Assembly: GCF_027887165.1 (NCBI RefSeq)
Contig: NC_077227.1
Span: forward strand, 78,498,988-78,562,987
Length of the DNA: 64,000 nt
Direction: 5' to 3'
Source of the DNA: Monodelphis domestica
Taxonomy: Eukaryota; Chordata; Mammalia; Didelphimorphia; Didelphidae
Below the pieces are notes generated by a model. It did no database searches, was not told the origin of the DNA, and saw only the letters and a program-made list of their open reading frames with translations. Below are positions 46,513-59,010 of the stretch, piece by piece. The position numbers and the translations under genes were made by a program. Position 1 is the first letter of the stretch; each line of letters begins with the position of its first letter.

Positions 46513-47039
46513 TTAATCTGCTGACTTTGGGTTGAGAGAAGAGAAACAGATGAAGAGGGAAATAGTGGAAAAATATAATGTTTCTTTTCAATAGACTAAG
46601 AAAGAGCTTCTGGGTAAGGAAGAGAGAAAATTAAAAAACAAGAAATTTGACAGAGCCAGGAAGGAGTGTACACGTGGACTTAAAATAGCAGTGGTAAATT
46701 CGTCTCTCTAATCAATATGGGTGTCGAGCACTATCAGGGATGGAAACAGCAGCTTCTTCTGAGGCTGTGAAATTTTTATAGTCTGCAGCTGTGCGTTTCT
46801 CTTTTGTCCTCTGGGTAGTTTCTATGGCAGCCTGTGTGGCCAAGCAACTTTATGATCCCATATTCCATAACACTGTTTAAGTCCTGTCTCCCCCAAATGA
46901 TGAGGAATTGTCCTTGGATTCCAGCAGAGGTTTCTACAGAAAGCTCACCAGAGGCCCCCACAGCTGCTAAGGAAATGCAGTTCAACTAGAGCAGCTATAG
47001 GGGGTGGATTGGGAGGGGGAGAGGGGATGCTAAATAATT

Positions 47040-48640
47040 TACTGTAATGGAACAATTAAAATAAAGAGCTAAGGAATAGGGGTCAGGCGTCCCAGAAAGC
47101 ATCTTCTATTTGTTGGACCAAGATTCAGAGGAAACTATTCTAGCTTGGTTTAAAAAAAAAACAGAACTATTCTGCTTTGATTAAAATATATATTGATTAT
47201 AAAATCTATTTTTATTGAAACATAACATTTTATTAAATATGAAATGACTGTATCTTAAGATATGGGGAAAAACTGATTACTGCTGTAGAGGTCATTAGAG
47301 TCAGCTATGGGTGGTGTCAGCTCATTGGCTGGTGAGAGAGAAGGTCAAAATCAACTTCAACTTAGAAGAAAGGCTAAAGATGAGTAGGTGATACTTTAAA
47401 CAGTGGTGCCAATTTCAACCTGACCCATTCAGATGAGTCAGTGATGCTTCATAGTGGAAAAAGGGAAAAAAAGGCAAAAGATACTGACCTTGATTATTAC
47501 CATTTCCTGCAAAATTTTAACTGATCTAAAACATGTGCCACAACAAGGAGGGCAAAATAATTCAGCATCTTTCTTAACCAGCAAACACTTGATCTTCTTG
47601 ACAGGAAGATAAAGGTGATAAGCAAGGGCAATAATGGTTTAGGATATAAAATCATTTGTAAAACATTACCAAGAAGAATTTTAGAAGATTATCAGCAATA
47701 GCATCGTCTCTCATAGCAAAGATGAGTATTGAGAAAGATTGGCATGAGATCCAAATGAGCCATATTATCTCAAGAGCATTTGTGGATGAGGAAATTGGCA
47801 GGAGGACAGCAAACAGATGTAAAATGGAGCATATTTGTTGGTGTCTTTATAACGACTTTCATCATTAGCGCCAGAAGAGTTATAACTTTTGGATCCTAGT
47901 CCCTGTGGGAGAATTATAAAGGTACCCAGTATTCAATGTAGGTTAGGTATAGAACAGCTATTTATTTTCTCCACTAAAAAGAAGGGTTTAAAACACAAAA
48001 AATTCATAAACACATATTAACAAAGACTTATAACAGTTCATATTCCTATTATACTCTTCTAGGAGATTTGATACTTTAAACATTACAACATGGAACTTTT
48101 AGTGGAACTGTTGCATTGGCATTTTACTTTCACCTTTGATTCTGTGCCCTTTTTAAGGATATTCTTTCAAGGTTTGGCCAGCCAGGACATGGCGTGGGCT
48201 CAGGTTCCTGGTGGTAGTTCTTTTCTCTAAAACTAATCTAGTGACAGAAAACTCTTCAAAATACCAGATTTGAGGAACTCCTTACTTCTTGTACAAAAGA
48301 CTGGAGACATCCATCTCAGGATCAATGTTTTGTTTCCTACATTCAGGCAAAAAAAAAATCCAGAACAGAAGATATTGTAGGACCTTGAGATCCAGGATCA
48401 GATTTAGCTAGACAGCACATCTACATGCAGCCATCTGTGAACCAGCGAACCATAGCTTCTGGGGGTTGGTGGTGGTAGGGAGAGAGACTCTCTTCTTGTC
48501 ACAGGAAATCCCAGTAAGAGTTTCATGCCACATATTCAGGAGAGAAGAAGATGACGGAGAGAACAGAAGTTTTTTTTTCCTTTAAAGCCTGAGTGAGCAG
48601 TTCTTCTGGCTCATTGGCCATTCTTTCTCTTGAAGCTTCA
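47040..48640. other. SLIT1 intron 1, AT-rich segment of unknown origin
   Basis: About 1.6 kb of decayed sequence with no long ORF. Runs such as AAGAATTTTAGAAGATTATC hint at an old transposon or LINE, but I cannot name one. Confidence 0.3.
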
Positions 48641-48687
48641 TTTAGCAGGTTCTTCAAGTGCTATATAAATGCTAGCGATTATTATTT

Positions 48688-48928
48688 GGAAGTTGGGTGG
48701 TATAGTTGATAGATTGCTGGACTCAGTCAAGAAGACCCATGTTCAAACTATTCTCAGCCATTTCTAGTTGTGTGATGCTGGGGCAAGAAACTTGATCTAT
48801 ATCTGCTTCAATGTCTTCATCTTCAAGATGAGGATAATAATAGCCCCTGTCTCCCAGGATTGTTGCAAGAATCAAACAAGGAAACAGATAAAGCATTGTT
48901 CAAACCCTAAAGCTCTCTATCTCTGCTG
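48688..48928 (+). repeat. CORE-SINE / MIR-type element
   Basis: GAAGTTGGGTGGTATAGTTG head, CATTTCTAGTTGTGTGATGC, CTTCATCTTCAAGATGAGGA core, AGGATTGTTGCAAGAATCAA. Confidence 0.78.
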
Positions 48929-49141
48929 TCCTCATGAGGACCAAGGCATGGCTGTGTCACTCTAAATTCCTTCAGAACTGAGCATGCATTCCCTTAAAGA
49001 GACAACTGTTCAATGACCCTTTGATTATTAATGCCCAACAAGGAATGAAACAATCAGATATGTGCTTGCCAGTGGGGTTTACTACTATCATGGAGAACGT
49101 CTTGTTTGAGGTGTGAATGGAGAAAGGATTCTGCCACACAT

Positions 49142-49352
49142 TATGGTTGGAATCAGGAAGGCTCATTTTCTTGAGTTCAAATCCAGCCTCAGATACTTAC
49201 TAGCTGTGTGTCCCCAGATAAGTTGCTTAACTCTGTTTGCCTCAGTTTCCTCGTTTGTAAAATGAGCTGGAGAAGGAAATTACAAACCACTCCAGTATCT
49301 TTGCCAAGGAAACCCCAAATGGGGTCACAAAGAGTCAGACATGACTGAAAAA
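49142..49352 (+). repeat. CORE-SINE with BovB/RTE-like tail
   Basis: GTTCAAATCCAGCCTCAGAT, GCCTCAGTTTCCTCGTTTGT, GGAAATTACAAACCACTCC and GGGTCACAAAGAGTCAGACA then TGACTGAAAA. 5' end truncated. Confidence 0.88.
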
Positions 49353-49439
49353 TGGATGAAGGACAGCAAACTTCCTCACTACTTTTAGATCTGCCTTCTG
49401 CAGACAAGCAGAACAAGTCTAACCCTTCCTTCTGAGAAT

Positions 49440-49970
49440 TCCAGAATCATATCATTTGAGAGTTAGAAGGGAGCTCAGTGGTCAGGAATCCTGAATACAA
49501 CACATCCAATGTCTTTTTGAAGGCCTCCAAGAAAGGGAAGTCTATCACCCCTTGAGGCAGCGCATCTACTGTGGGATGGCTCTATGGTTAGGAAAATTTT
49601 GATATCATGCCTATATTTACCTGTTTGCAAGTTCCACTCAGTAGTTTTGGCTGCCCCCTTGTCCTCCTATGGGCAATCAGACTCACTCTTTACTCTTATA
49701 AATACTTGAAGACAGCCATCCTATCCACCCCTCTCTACCAACCTTTCAGTTGTCCTTGTTGCCCTTCTCTGGATACTCTCCAGATTTTTAATATTTTTCT
49801 TAAATCGTTGCACCCAGAACTAACAGGTTTTGGACAATTTATAGAGGAAACATCACCTCCTTATTCCTGGAAGATTCTATCTCTTTTAGTGAAGTCCAGA
49901 AGTGCATTAGCATATAAAAAATACTACTGATTCTTATTGAGTTTATGATGCACTAAAACCCTTAACAATC
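49440..49970 (+). repeat. Ancient interspersed repeat with MIR-like phrases
   Basis: Begins AGAATCATATCATTTGAGAG, then GAAGTCTATCACCCCTTGAG, TAAATACTTGAAGACAGCCA and TGTTGCCCTTCTCTGGATAC. Similar conserved-phrase text resumes after the SINE, at 50200-50700 (GACTTGCCATATCGACACTG), suggesting one old element split by the SINE at 49977. Family unresolved. Confidence 0.45.
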
Positions 49971-49976
49971 TTTTAT

Positions 49977-50180
49977 TTTTTTAAACCTTTACCTTCTGTC
50001 TTAGAACCAATACTGTATATTAGTTAGTTCCAAGGCAGAAGAGTGGTAAGGGCTAGGCAATGGGGTTAAGTGACTTGCTCAGGGTCACACAGCTAGGAAG
50101 TGCCTAAGGACATATTTGAACCCAGGTCCTCCTATCTCTGGACCTGGCTCTCAATCCACTGAGCCACCTAACTGCCCCCT
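49977..50180 (-). repeat. tRNA-like marsupial SINE
   Basis: Minus-strand full-length copy: GGCAGAAGAGTGGTAAGGGC, CAGGGTCACACAGCTAGGAA, TTGAACCCAGGTCCTCC, CCACTGAGCCACCTAACTGC. Confidence 0.93.
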
Positions 50181-51227
50181 CAACCCCTCCATCTTTTTTT
50201 GGACAAACTACTCTCTTCCATATTGAGCGTGTGAAGTTGAAATTTTTTATACTAAAGTGAAAAACTTTATATTTATCCCCCTATTGAATTTCATTTTCTT
50301 AAATTCAGCCCAATTCTAGCCTGTCAAAATCTTTTTGGATCCTAGCTCTGTCATCCATTGTTAGTCATCCCTCCCAGATTTGTGTCATCTATAAATCTGA
50401 TGAAACTGCTATTCATGCCTTTATCCAAGTCCTTTATAAAAATGTTTTGCACGAGGCCAAGCCCAGATCCCTCAGGTATTCTGTTGGAGATGACTTGCCA
50501 TATCGACACTGAACCATTAATAGCTAACTGCTCTTTGATTCCAGTCAATCCAACCAGTTATGAATCCTCTCACTTTGTTATCATCTAGCCCATCTCTCTG
50601 TATTCTTTGCAGGAAGGCAGAGAGACCCTTTACTAGAAGCTTTGATACAATCTAGGTTAAATATATCCACAGCATTCCCCTGATCTAGCATTCTACGGAT
50701 AATCAGAAAAAAGGAAGTGCGGTTAATCTCGCAAGTTCTGTTCTTAATGAAAGTATATTGGTTTGTCTAGATTTTCACCACTTTTAAATTGAAAAATACC
50801 AGATGTCCCAAAAATCTTATTGTAATTAAGCTTAAAACTGCTTTAAGACTTTTGGGATACCCTGAAAATTCTAGAATTTTGCCATTCTAGAATTCTAGAA
50901 TTTTGTCCTAGGGACCATCATAAAGTAGCATCATGATCTAAAAAAGTCTTGGTAATCACTGACTGAGATAGAAGAAAAAGACAAGAAAGTCTCATTGAAC
51001 TGATTGGTCTATTGTTTTTATAGACTTTCTTCACTTGCCTTGTTTCTGGAAAATTCTTTGGTAACTCCCAAGACTAGTTTATTAGCACTGATTGAGGAAG
51101 ACACTACTTCATGGAGGTCATGGACCTTTCAAAGCACTGAAATGTGATGTTTTCATCCACTTTTGGATTGTAGTATTTAGAAATGTATAGTACATGAACT
51201 ACAATGCTTAAATCAGAATTTTCTGCC

Positions 51228-51422
51228 TGGAGTCAGGAAGAACTGAGTTCAAATATGATTTCAGACACTTAGTAACTATGTGACCCTGAGCAAGTCACTT
51301 AACCTTGTTTGTTTCAGTTTCCTCATCTGGAAAATGAATTGGAGAAGGAAAGGGCAAACCACTCCAGAAAACCTCAAATGGTGTCCTGAAGAGTCAGACA
51401 CAACTGAAATAACTGAAAAATA
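51228..51422 (+). repeat. CORE-SINE with BovB/RTE-like tail
   Basis: TGGAGTCAGGAAGAACTGAG, TAACTATGTGACCCTGAGCA, TTTCAGTTTCCTCATCTGGA, GGCAAACCACTCCAG and GAGTCAGACACAACTGAAAT. Confidence 0.9.
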
Positions 51423-51534
51423 CCTTTTTTTTGTATATACATAAGTATTTGCTATGATCTCTCCCATTAGAATGAGACTTCCTTGAGTTCAGTCTGTTTT
51501 TGCCTTTCTTTTTACATCTATGACTTAACACAGA

Positions 51535-51808
51535 AGCTTCTGGCTTCCTCAGCTTTTTTCAAGTTTCATCTCAAATCTCACCTTCCACAGGAATCTTTTC
51601 TTAGTCCTTAATTCTAGTGCCTTCCCTCTCTTGATTATCTCTAATTTATCTTGTATATATTTCTATGTATGTAGGAAATTGGACTTTGTTTCCCACATTA
51701 GATTAGGGGGGCAGGGTCTATTTTTGGCCTTTCTTTGTATGTCTAGCACTTAGCATGGTACTTGGCATACAGTAGGTGCTTAATAAATTCTTTTTGACTT
51801 GACTATCT
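51535..51808 (+). repeat. L2 LINE 3' end
   Basis: L2 terminus: CTCACCTTCCACAGGAATCT, ATCTCTAATTTATCTTGTAT, TTTGGCCTTTCTTTGTATGT, GCATACAGTAGGTGCTTAAT and AAATTCTTTTTGACTTGACT. Confidence 0.8.
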
Positions 51809-51814
51809 TCAATT

Positions 51815-51992
51815 CTTCCTTCCTTCCTTCCTTCCTTCCTTCCTTCCTTCCTTCCTTCCTTCCTTCCTTCCTTCCTTCCTTCCTTCCTTCCTTCCTTCCT
51901 TCCTTCCTTCCTTCCTTCCTTCCTTCCTTCCTTCCTTCCTTCCTTCCTTCCTTCCTTCCTTCCTTCCTTCCTTCCTTCCTTCCTTCCTTCCT
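51815..51992 (+). repeat. (TTCC)n microsatellite
   Basis: About 44 near-perfect TTCC units (178 bases) directly after the L2 tail. Likely hypervariable. The encoded Leu-Pro-Ser-Phe and Lys-Glu-Gly-Arg ORFs are artefacts. Confidence 0.98.
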
Positions 51993-52159
51993 CTTTGCTG
52001 TGACTCAAATGCTTTGTTGTCAGCTTAGACTTTTCTTATATTTATGTTTCCCCAAATCCATGTCTTCCAGCACTTTAGTCCATAGTGTTTTAGTTTTGTG
52101 GGGATGCTAATGAGCATGGAGAAGGGAGTCCTTAGGGTCTTTACCACCTCTCTGAAGAG

Positions 52160-52402
52160 GGAAGGGAACAAACATTTATTAAGCACCTACTATGTGCTAA
52201 ATGCATTACAAATAGTCTCATTTGATCCTCACAAGACTCCTGGGAGGTAGGTGCTATTATTATCCCCATTTTACAGTCGAGGAAACCAAGGCAGATTTTC
52301 ACGGGGTCACTCAGCTAGTAAGTGTTTGAGTTTAGATTTGAACTTGGGTTGTTCTGACTCCAGGTCCAGCACTTTCTCCACCATACCATCTGACTTCCTT
52401 TC
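52160..52402 (-). repeat. CORE-SINE / MIR-type element
   Basis: CATTTATTAAGCACCTACTA, TTTGATCCTCACAAGACTCC, CCATTTTACAGTCGAGGAAA, GGGTCACTCAGCTAGTAAGT, GTCCAGCACTTTCTCCACCA. Confidence 0.85.
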
Positions 52403-52529
52403 TGAACTCCAAAGTTTGGTCTCTGTACTTTCCACCTTGGAACAGAGGTCTTTGTAAATAGCCGTAGTCTCCCCCTCCCCCCAGATTCATTCTTATGTTT
52501 GCAACTGCCCATTTGACATTTGCTACTGG

Positions 52530-52960
52530 TACCTCAATTTCAAAATGTCTAAATTTGAACTCTTCATGGTATCTTCTCCTGCCACTGGCCCCTGGTTCTA
52601 ATTTTTTTTTGTCTCTGTTAATGGTACTATTATCTTTCCTGATATTGACACTTGAAATTTCTGAAATTGTTTTATAATCTCCCTTTTCCTCACTGCCATA
52701 TAGCCAATTAATTTCTGAGTCCTATTTATTTTATCTCTATCTGTCCCCTCCTCCTCAGATGCTTATCTCCTCTCATCTAGACTCTTACAATAACCCTATC
52801 TATACTTGGTCTCCCTATCTAATTCATTCTTCATGAACAATCTGACCACATTACCAAACCTCCCTCTCCAGTGAACAAACTTTCAATGGTTCCCTATTGC
52901 TCATCAGAAAAATATGAACTTCTTAGCTTGGCACAGGTTTCATTGTTGGAATGGAAGTTT
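52530..52960 (+). repeat. L2 LINE fragment
   Basis: AAATGTCTAAATTTGAACTC, CATCTAGACTCTTACAATAA, CAATCTGACCACATTACCAA and GGTTCCCTATTGCTCATCAG follow L2 ORF2 order. Confidence 0.6.
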
Positions 52961-54289
52961 AGAGAGATCATGTAGTTCTCCTTTTTCTCAGATGAGGACA
53001 TAATCACAAATAAGTAAATATTTATTTAGCATCTACCAAGTGCTAGGCAATGGCTCTGGCCACTGTGCCTCCCTGCTGTCATTAGCTCCTCCTACAAACA
53101 CTTGTTTTTTCTCAGACATTTCCTGGATCTTTTTGGTCAACACTCCCATTTAAGTCTCTCCTTTCAAGTTCCATACTACCTTTCCAGGTAGAGCTCAACT
53201 TCCTTGGTCTTCACTGACACAGGAAGGACATCTTTGTGGCATCTAATATATGGAAGCTCTATCTTCCCTCAGCAGGACTCATTACTATGCAATAGAACCC
53301 CTTCTCCCAGCTCAAAGTCCAGACTAGGCAGGATGTATTTTGGAGAGCAGGACCCAAGAATCAGTGAATTGGAAAGAGAATTTGAATTCCAGGGCATAGG
53401 ATGCTAACAAGCATCCTATGTACTTTCTTCCAAGAATATTAAAGAACTTTACTGTTCTCATTCAATGCTAACATCATTGCATTTGTATTCTATAGATACA
53501 ATTGTCATTTGTAGGGTGATGGAAAACAACAAGGAAGGCACTGAGAATCTTTTAAGGCTAAAAAATGAAAGGAAGGCCCCTCTCACTACTTCCCCTGGTC
53601 CCCTCCGACTTCCCTTCCCCCCAAATGCTTCTTCCCTTCATCTGGGTTATCACTTGAAAGCAACAGGAAGCGCTGACTACACTGGGAATTCCTAAGTTCC
53701 TGGTGACCATAAATTTCTGTCCCCTTAAAAGAAACAAGTGATGCCTGGCACTATACCAACTTGCCCCAAAGCTGCTTTGGGGGATTGACCCATATTCTTT
53801 ATTCCCATCCTGCTCTCCTTACTCTAATTGTTTAAAAATGAATATTTTACTAATTGTTTTTATATTGCTGTCATTTCTTAATCCCAGTGCATTCTCCACA
53901 CCTCTAACCTCCCCAACCCTATAAAAGAAGTAAACCAACACATTGGCCATTTCTGTCAATGGGTGCCCTCTGCTAAGCTTAGAGTGAATCCTCCTGAGAA
54001 TTGGTAGGTATACCACATGACTTCCTTGGAAGTTAAGAATGGCCACCATGTTGTTTTCCTTTACATTCTTGTGGGTTGATTTGTGTGCTTCCTGAGGAGG
54101 GGCAGCATGGAGGGTTAGGTTATCTTTGGTGCCATTGGGATGGCTGCTCCTAGGAGATGCTGTAAATAGAGGTTCTTGTTAAAGTATGGGTTGGACCGGC
54201 TGGTCTCTCAGGCCCCTTCTAATGGAGACATGGTGTGATTGCACTTAGAGATTTGGGAGAGGAGGTGGGATGGAAAAGGGTAGGACCAG

Positions 54290-54510
54290 CTCCCGTTATT
54301 GGGATCAGCTGGAATATTTGCTGAGCAGCAGCCTCCAGTTCAGTTCAACACTGGCATTAGCAGCTCAGCAGGACTCTCTCTTAATGGGATTTTCTTCTCA
54401 AGTGCAGTAATTATCACCATACAAATACTTATTACCCCGAGCAGATGATGACCAGACCTTGTATGGGAGCCATCGAGTGCATGACAGAGCATGAACCCTT
54501 TTGAGAGAGA
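54290..54510. promoter_or_regulatory. Candidate intronic regulatory element
   Basis: Repeat-free block with TTCTCAAGTGCAGTAATTAT, homeodomain-type TAATTA-like and AATACTTATTA text, unlike the repeats around it. Suggestive only; conservation was not tested. Confidence 0.2.
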
Positions 54511-55149
54511 GGACCTTGTCTCCTTTCTGGTGGTTGCAGTTGGGATGGTCATTCATTCAATAAACATTTAGTAAACTATGTGTACCAGACATGGAACCAG
54601 GTACTAGGTACATAAGCCCAGGAACAAGGGTTTGTATCTTGCCATCAAGGATCTGTTAGGGCAATGTGACATGATGTATGGAAGCCAATGCAAAATTTAT
54701 ATATAAAGTAAGTTTGGAGTCATTTCCAGGGGACGGGCACTAGTAACTGGGGGCCTCAGGTAGGAAGAGGTGTTTTACAAGTCCACAGGCATTTATTAAG
54801 TGCCTACGATGTGCCAGGAATTATTCCTTTAAACACTGTGTTTGAGCTGAGCCTTGAAAGAAACTATGGCTTCTGCAAGATGGAGGTGAGAGAGAGTCTT
54901 TCACACGTGGGGCAGCTTGTGCCAAGGCCTGGGTGGCTCTAGGAGATGGAATGCCAAGTATGGAGGATAACCTGTGGGCTGGTTTGGCAGGAGTTTATGG
55001 TCCACAAAGGACCATATGTTTAGTCTGCAAAGGTAAGTTCAATGGAACCAGACCAAAGAAAGATTCTCCATGCCACCATTGCTTCATATTTATGGAAGAC
55101 CTTGCTAGATTCTGGGCACTTACTCTGTTAGACTGTGGGGGGATATAAA

Positions 55150-55378
55150 GAGATATGAAATAATAATACTAACAATAAAATAGCTAAAATGTTTATGACA
55201 CTTCAGGTTTTACAAGGCACTTTATATATATTACCTAATTGAATTTCAACTACCTTAGGAGGTTATAGCTAACAATATTCCATGATTAAACAGCTAAATA
55301 AATTAAATAGTGTCAGAGGCAGCATCTGAACTGACTCCTCATCTAGGCTTATTCCATTATACCATGGCACTTTTGAAA
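55150..55378 (-). repeat. CORE-SINE / MIR-type element
   Basis: GGTTTTACAAGGCACTTTAT, TATTACCTAATTGAATTTCA, AAACAGCTAAATAAATTAAA, TCTAGGCTTATTCCATTATA. Diverged. Confidence 0.65.
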
Positions 55379-55434
55379 CATGGTCCCTACCCTGAAATAG
55401 CATGCAGTAGAGCTGGGGAGATAGGATATATTAT

Positions 55435-55640
55435 AATAACAATTATAAAATAATAATATTAGTGTATACAAAGTTCCTTGCAAATGTTATCTTGTTTGAT
55501 CATCACACAATCCTGGGAGATAAGTGCCATTATTACACTCATTTTATAGATGAGGAAAACCAAGGAAGAGAGAGGTAAGTGACTTTTCCAGGGTCACACA
55601 AGTGACTGAGGCTAGGTTTGACCTCTGTTCTTCCTAGAGA
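55435..55640 (-). repeat. CORE-SINE / MIR-type element
   Basis: ACAAAGTTCCTTGCAAATGT, TTGATCATCACACAATCCTG, TTTATAGATGAGGAAAACCA and GGGTCACACAAGTGACTGAG. It is next to the previous copy in the same orientation. Confidence 0.75.
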
Positions 55641-55832
55641 AAGCAAGGAAACTATCACATAACCATAATCTTTTTTTCGGCTCGATGCTCTTCTGTTTCT
55701 GTGGGCTCTTTTAGTTTGTATCTCAAAGAACTCTGACAATGCATAGGAATCCTGATAACAAAGCGTTCTCTGGGTCCAGTGCTATCTCTACTGTGTTGTC
55801 TGTCTGCCTCATGTCCAAAAAAACCCCATAAG

Positions 55833-55873
55833 TGTGTGTGTGTGTATGCACATGTGTGTGTATGTGTGTGTGT
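55833..55873 (+). repeat. (GT)n microsatellite
   Basis: GT repeats broken by ATGCACAT and TATGT, about 40 bases. Confidence 0.85.
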
Positions 55874-55924
55874 TAGGAATTTCAAGACCAGTACTTTATT
55901 ACAGTTCCTTATTTGAGGTAAAAT

Positions 55925-56238
55925 CATGGATAGAATTCTGAATATGGAGTCCAAAAGATGTAGAGTCAAATCCTGCCTTCTAGCTGAATGACTATGTAAC
56001 TCAATCTCCCTGAATCTCATGCTCTGTTAAATAGTTCAAATCCCACCTCAGCAACTGAATAGCTGTGTGACCCTGGTAAGTCACTTAACCTTTGCCTCAG
56101 TTTACTCATATGTAAAATGGGACAATAAAAGCTCCTAACTGCCAGGATTGTTGTGAGGAGCAAATGAGATAGCATTTGTAAAGCACATAGCACAGTGTGT
56201 GGCTCATAGCAGATGCTTAGGAAATGCTTTATTTCTTT
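55925..56238 (+). repeat. CORE-SINE / MIR-type elements
   Basis: A head fragment (ATTCTGAATATGGAGTCCAA) followed by a second partial head and a full core: TAGCTGTGTGACCCTGGTAA, CAGTTTACTCATATGTAAAA, GGATTGTTGTGAGGAGCAAA, AAGCACATAGCACAGTG. Confidence 0.75.
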
Positions 56239-56689
56239 CTTTCCGTACATGCTACTGAAATCAAAATCTTGACATATTTATGTATGATTTGATAGCTATA
56301 TGCAGAAAGGGCTGGGAAAGGAGACAGAGAGACTAGTTAGAAAATTACTGAGGGGGAGATCCAGGACTTAACATGGTGGATCATTGAAGGGACATGAATG
56401 CCCTCATTTTATAGATGAAGACACTGAAGTCTGGAAGAGTGAAAGCCAGGATTTGAATCCCAGTTCTTTGATTCCAGGTCCAATGCTCAGATACCAGTTA
56501 TGCTTCTTCTTAGAAATGGAAATTTATGTCATTTTTCTCGTGTGGCCAGCTTCTGACCATTTCCTATGTTGTGGCTTTGGAATATTCTCCCTCATTCTTG
56601 GGTCTTGATGGGTCTCTCTGGTTGGAGTGGTGGTCAGTGTCTTAGGTCATTCTGTGATTTCTGATCCCTTGACATATAATGAATAATAG

Positions 56690-56875
56690 GAATGTAGATT
56701 TAGAACTTCATAGGACCCTTAGAAACCATCTAGTTCAACTTTCTCAGTTTACCTATGAGAAAAACCTCTACAGAGTGAAGTGACTTTCTTAACATTAACA
56801 TTAAGTGGCCAGTGAGGAAGGTAGGATTCAAACTGACAATTTATGACTCCAAAACTCTTTCCATTGTTCCACCAA
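56690..56875 (-). repeat. MIR-related ancient SINE fragment
   Basis: AGATTTAGAACTTCATAGGA, CATCTAGTTCAACTTTCTCA, AGAGTGAAGTGACTTTCTTA and AAGGTAGGATTCAAACTGAC. Confidence 0.65.
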
Positions 56876-57880
56876 ATAATGAGAGAAGAATTTTTATTGG
56901 TAGTGGAAAGGCATCCCTCTGGATTTCATCTTCTGCTAGAAAGATCTTATGGACAGCCTGGTCCCCTGTTGTATTTGTGTATAGCTTCTGAGAACATTAT
57001 ATCCTATCTCTGTGACAGATTGTTTTCTTCTCCTGTTTGCTGGAGTAGGCACATACAAGGAACATCATTCTGGGACCTTCATGGAGGTAAATGGCTTTAC
57101 GATGCCCAAGTTCCCAGACTAACCCAGTTCCACTTGTGTGATCATCAGTGCTTGGTTCAAACCCACAATCTGGAAGGAAGTCGTAAAGCTCAGAGACGAG
57201 AGACATTTGTGAAGTGTTGGCTTAGGGATTCTCCTTTTGGGATATTCTACTCTGTCTCCCCCATTCTGAAACCCAGAAATATGGCAGCAATTTATCCCTG
57301 GTGGCCTTTAGAGTTGCCTTGAAATGGACTTAAGTCAGAAGGGAATGAGGGATGCTGAAAGAAGGCTTCACCTTCCCTCCTCAGTTCCTAAGTAGTTTCT
57401 TCCACAATTCAACAAGCATTTATTACTCCTCCTGTCCCTGTACTTGTCTTCCATCATTGCTGAACACCCAAGTGTTGTGAATGCCTTTAATAGCTGCACT
57501 GGGACCATATGGCAATAACCCTTTTACTTAAGAGACGGTCTGTGATTTAGATCCTTCTTGTTCCCATGTTGACTCTTGGGGTCAGGAGGCCCATGAAAGA
57601 TTCTCTCTGAAGTCTAGGGACTAGCTTAAGAAAACTTTTTAATGAGTGGCTGTTCCTGCCATCATCAACTCTTCCTCTTTTTCCTTGATTTTCCCGGGTC
57701 TGGACAATTTCTCTTGGAAGAGGTTGTCTTTCTTAACTTGATGTGCTTAATTAAGACAACTGAAATGACTTCGTTCTCTTTTTCAGTCATTCTTCCGTAA
57801 CATCCAACGATTAACTCCTATTGCATGGAGGTTGTGTGTGAGAATCATCGGCGATCCTGGAAATGATGGGGAATAGTATG

Positions 57881-57892
57881 GTTGCCAGTAAC
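57881..57892 (+). promoter_or_regulatory. RFX X-box-like motif
   Basis: GTTGCCAGTAAC fits the X-box pattern GTHRCC-N(0-3)-RGYAAC with zero spacer. It lies in a repeat-free stretch of SLIT1 intron 1. Binding is unproven. Confidence 0.35.
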
Positions 57893-59010
57893 CATGGCAG
57901 CAGCAGCTGCTAACGAAGCTTTTGTTGGCTGGTATCCATTTGGGGAAAGTACTCCTTGCCCAGAATGTTTGGGGGGAAAAAACAAACAAAGACCATGATG
58001 TGCCCAATTCTGCCATTGTTCTAACACCATTTGTAACCAAATTGGTTTTAGTGCAGATTGGACTAGAGAGCCTCTCTCTTTTGTCTTCCCGTTCCCTTTT
58101 GATAGAGATTTGAGTGAATGAGATTTCCAGGGGGACATGCTTCAACTGACTATTCCTCTTGGACAAGACTTTCCCTTTGGTTCTTTCCTGTATAACTCTA
58201 TTGAAAAACAGCTGCCCTAATCCAGCTGGACCACTATCCCAAAGGGAAACACAGGGATACACTGCTCTTAAGCATATAAGACCTGTCGCCTCACTTATTC
58301 ATTTATTCATTTCAGTAAATGTTTATTAAGTGCTCACCATGGGCAAGTCCCTGAATTAGGGGAGTAAGAACGTCTCCTTTTTCTGATATCTGGCAGGAGA
58401 AGAATTTTGAGGACCTCCTTAACTCCCCTTTGGTCTCTCCTCCCCAGTGGAGTCTTAGGACTGAATTTCCTTTTGCGTGTTCAGGTTTCGGAATAGCCAA
58501 TACAGGGTCTAATAATCGGGTATACTTTAGTAATGGATGTTGGTGAATTCCTCGGTAAAATACCGGTGTGCAGGGCTTGAAGAGCCAAGGGTGCCAGGAT
58601 TAAGGGTTCAGAATATTTCTTTTATTCCCACCCTCCTGAGGAAATTGTAGGGCCTCATTATGGATTATCACAAATGCTCAGATGTGGCATTTATGGTCCA
58701 ATTTGTTGTCTTCTGAGAACACTTGAGAAATCACTGTATGTTCTTAACTCTTCCCACGTGATCTCACCTTGGTTGGGATTTTCTCTCTGGCTTTTCAGTA
58801 TCTGGTTGGTTTTGAGCCTTGAATTTAGGGTTTAAAGATTCAGGTTGGACTTTTGTCTGTGACATTTACAAGCTCTGGGAATTCTGCTGTCACTCTTTTC
58901 ACTTCCTCACTTGTAAAATAAACTAGATTATCTCTGAAATCCCTTGAACACATCATGGCCCCTGGTTAACTGAATCAAGATTCATTGCCTTGGATTATTA
59001 TTATTATTAT

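Noticed and set aside
51799..52110. ORFs encoding Leu-Pro-Ser-Phe or Lys-Glu-Gly-Arg repeats
   Set aside because: They are only translations of the (TTCC)n microsatellite; no start context or flanking coding signal.
56843..57322. 159-codon + strand ORF in SLIT1 intron 1
   Set aside because: Its first part overlaps a MIR-related repeat, and the rest shows no recognised domain or splice structure.
57783..58262. 159-codon minus-strand ORF
   Set aside because: No domain recognised. The region is better viewed as unique intron with a possible regulatory site.
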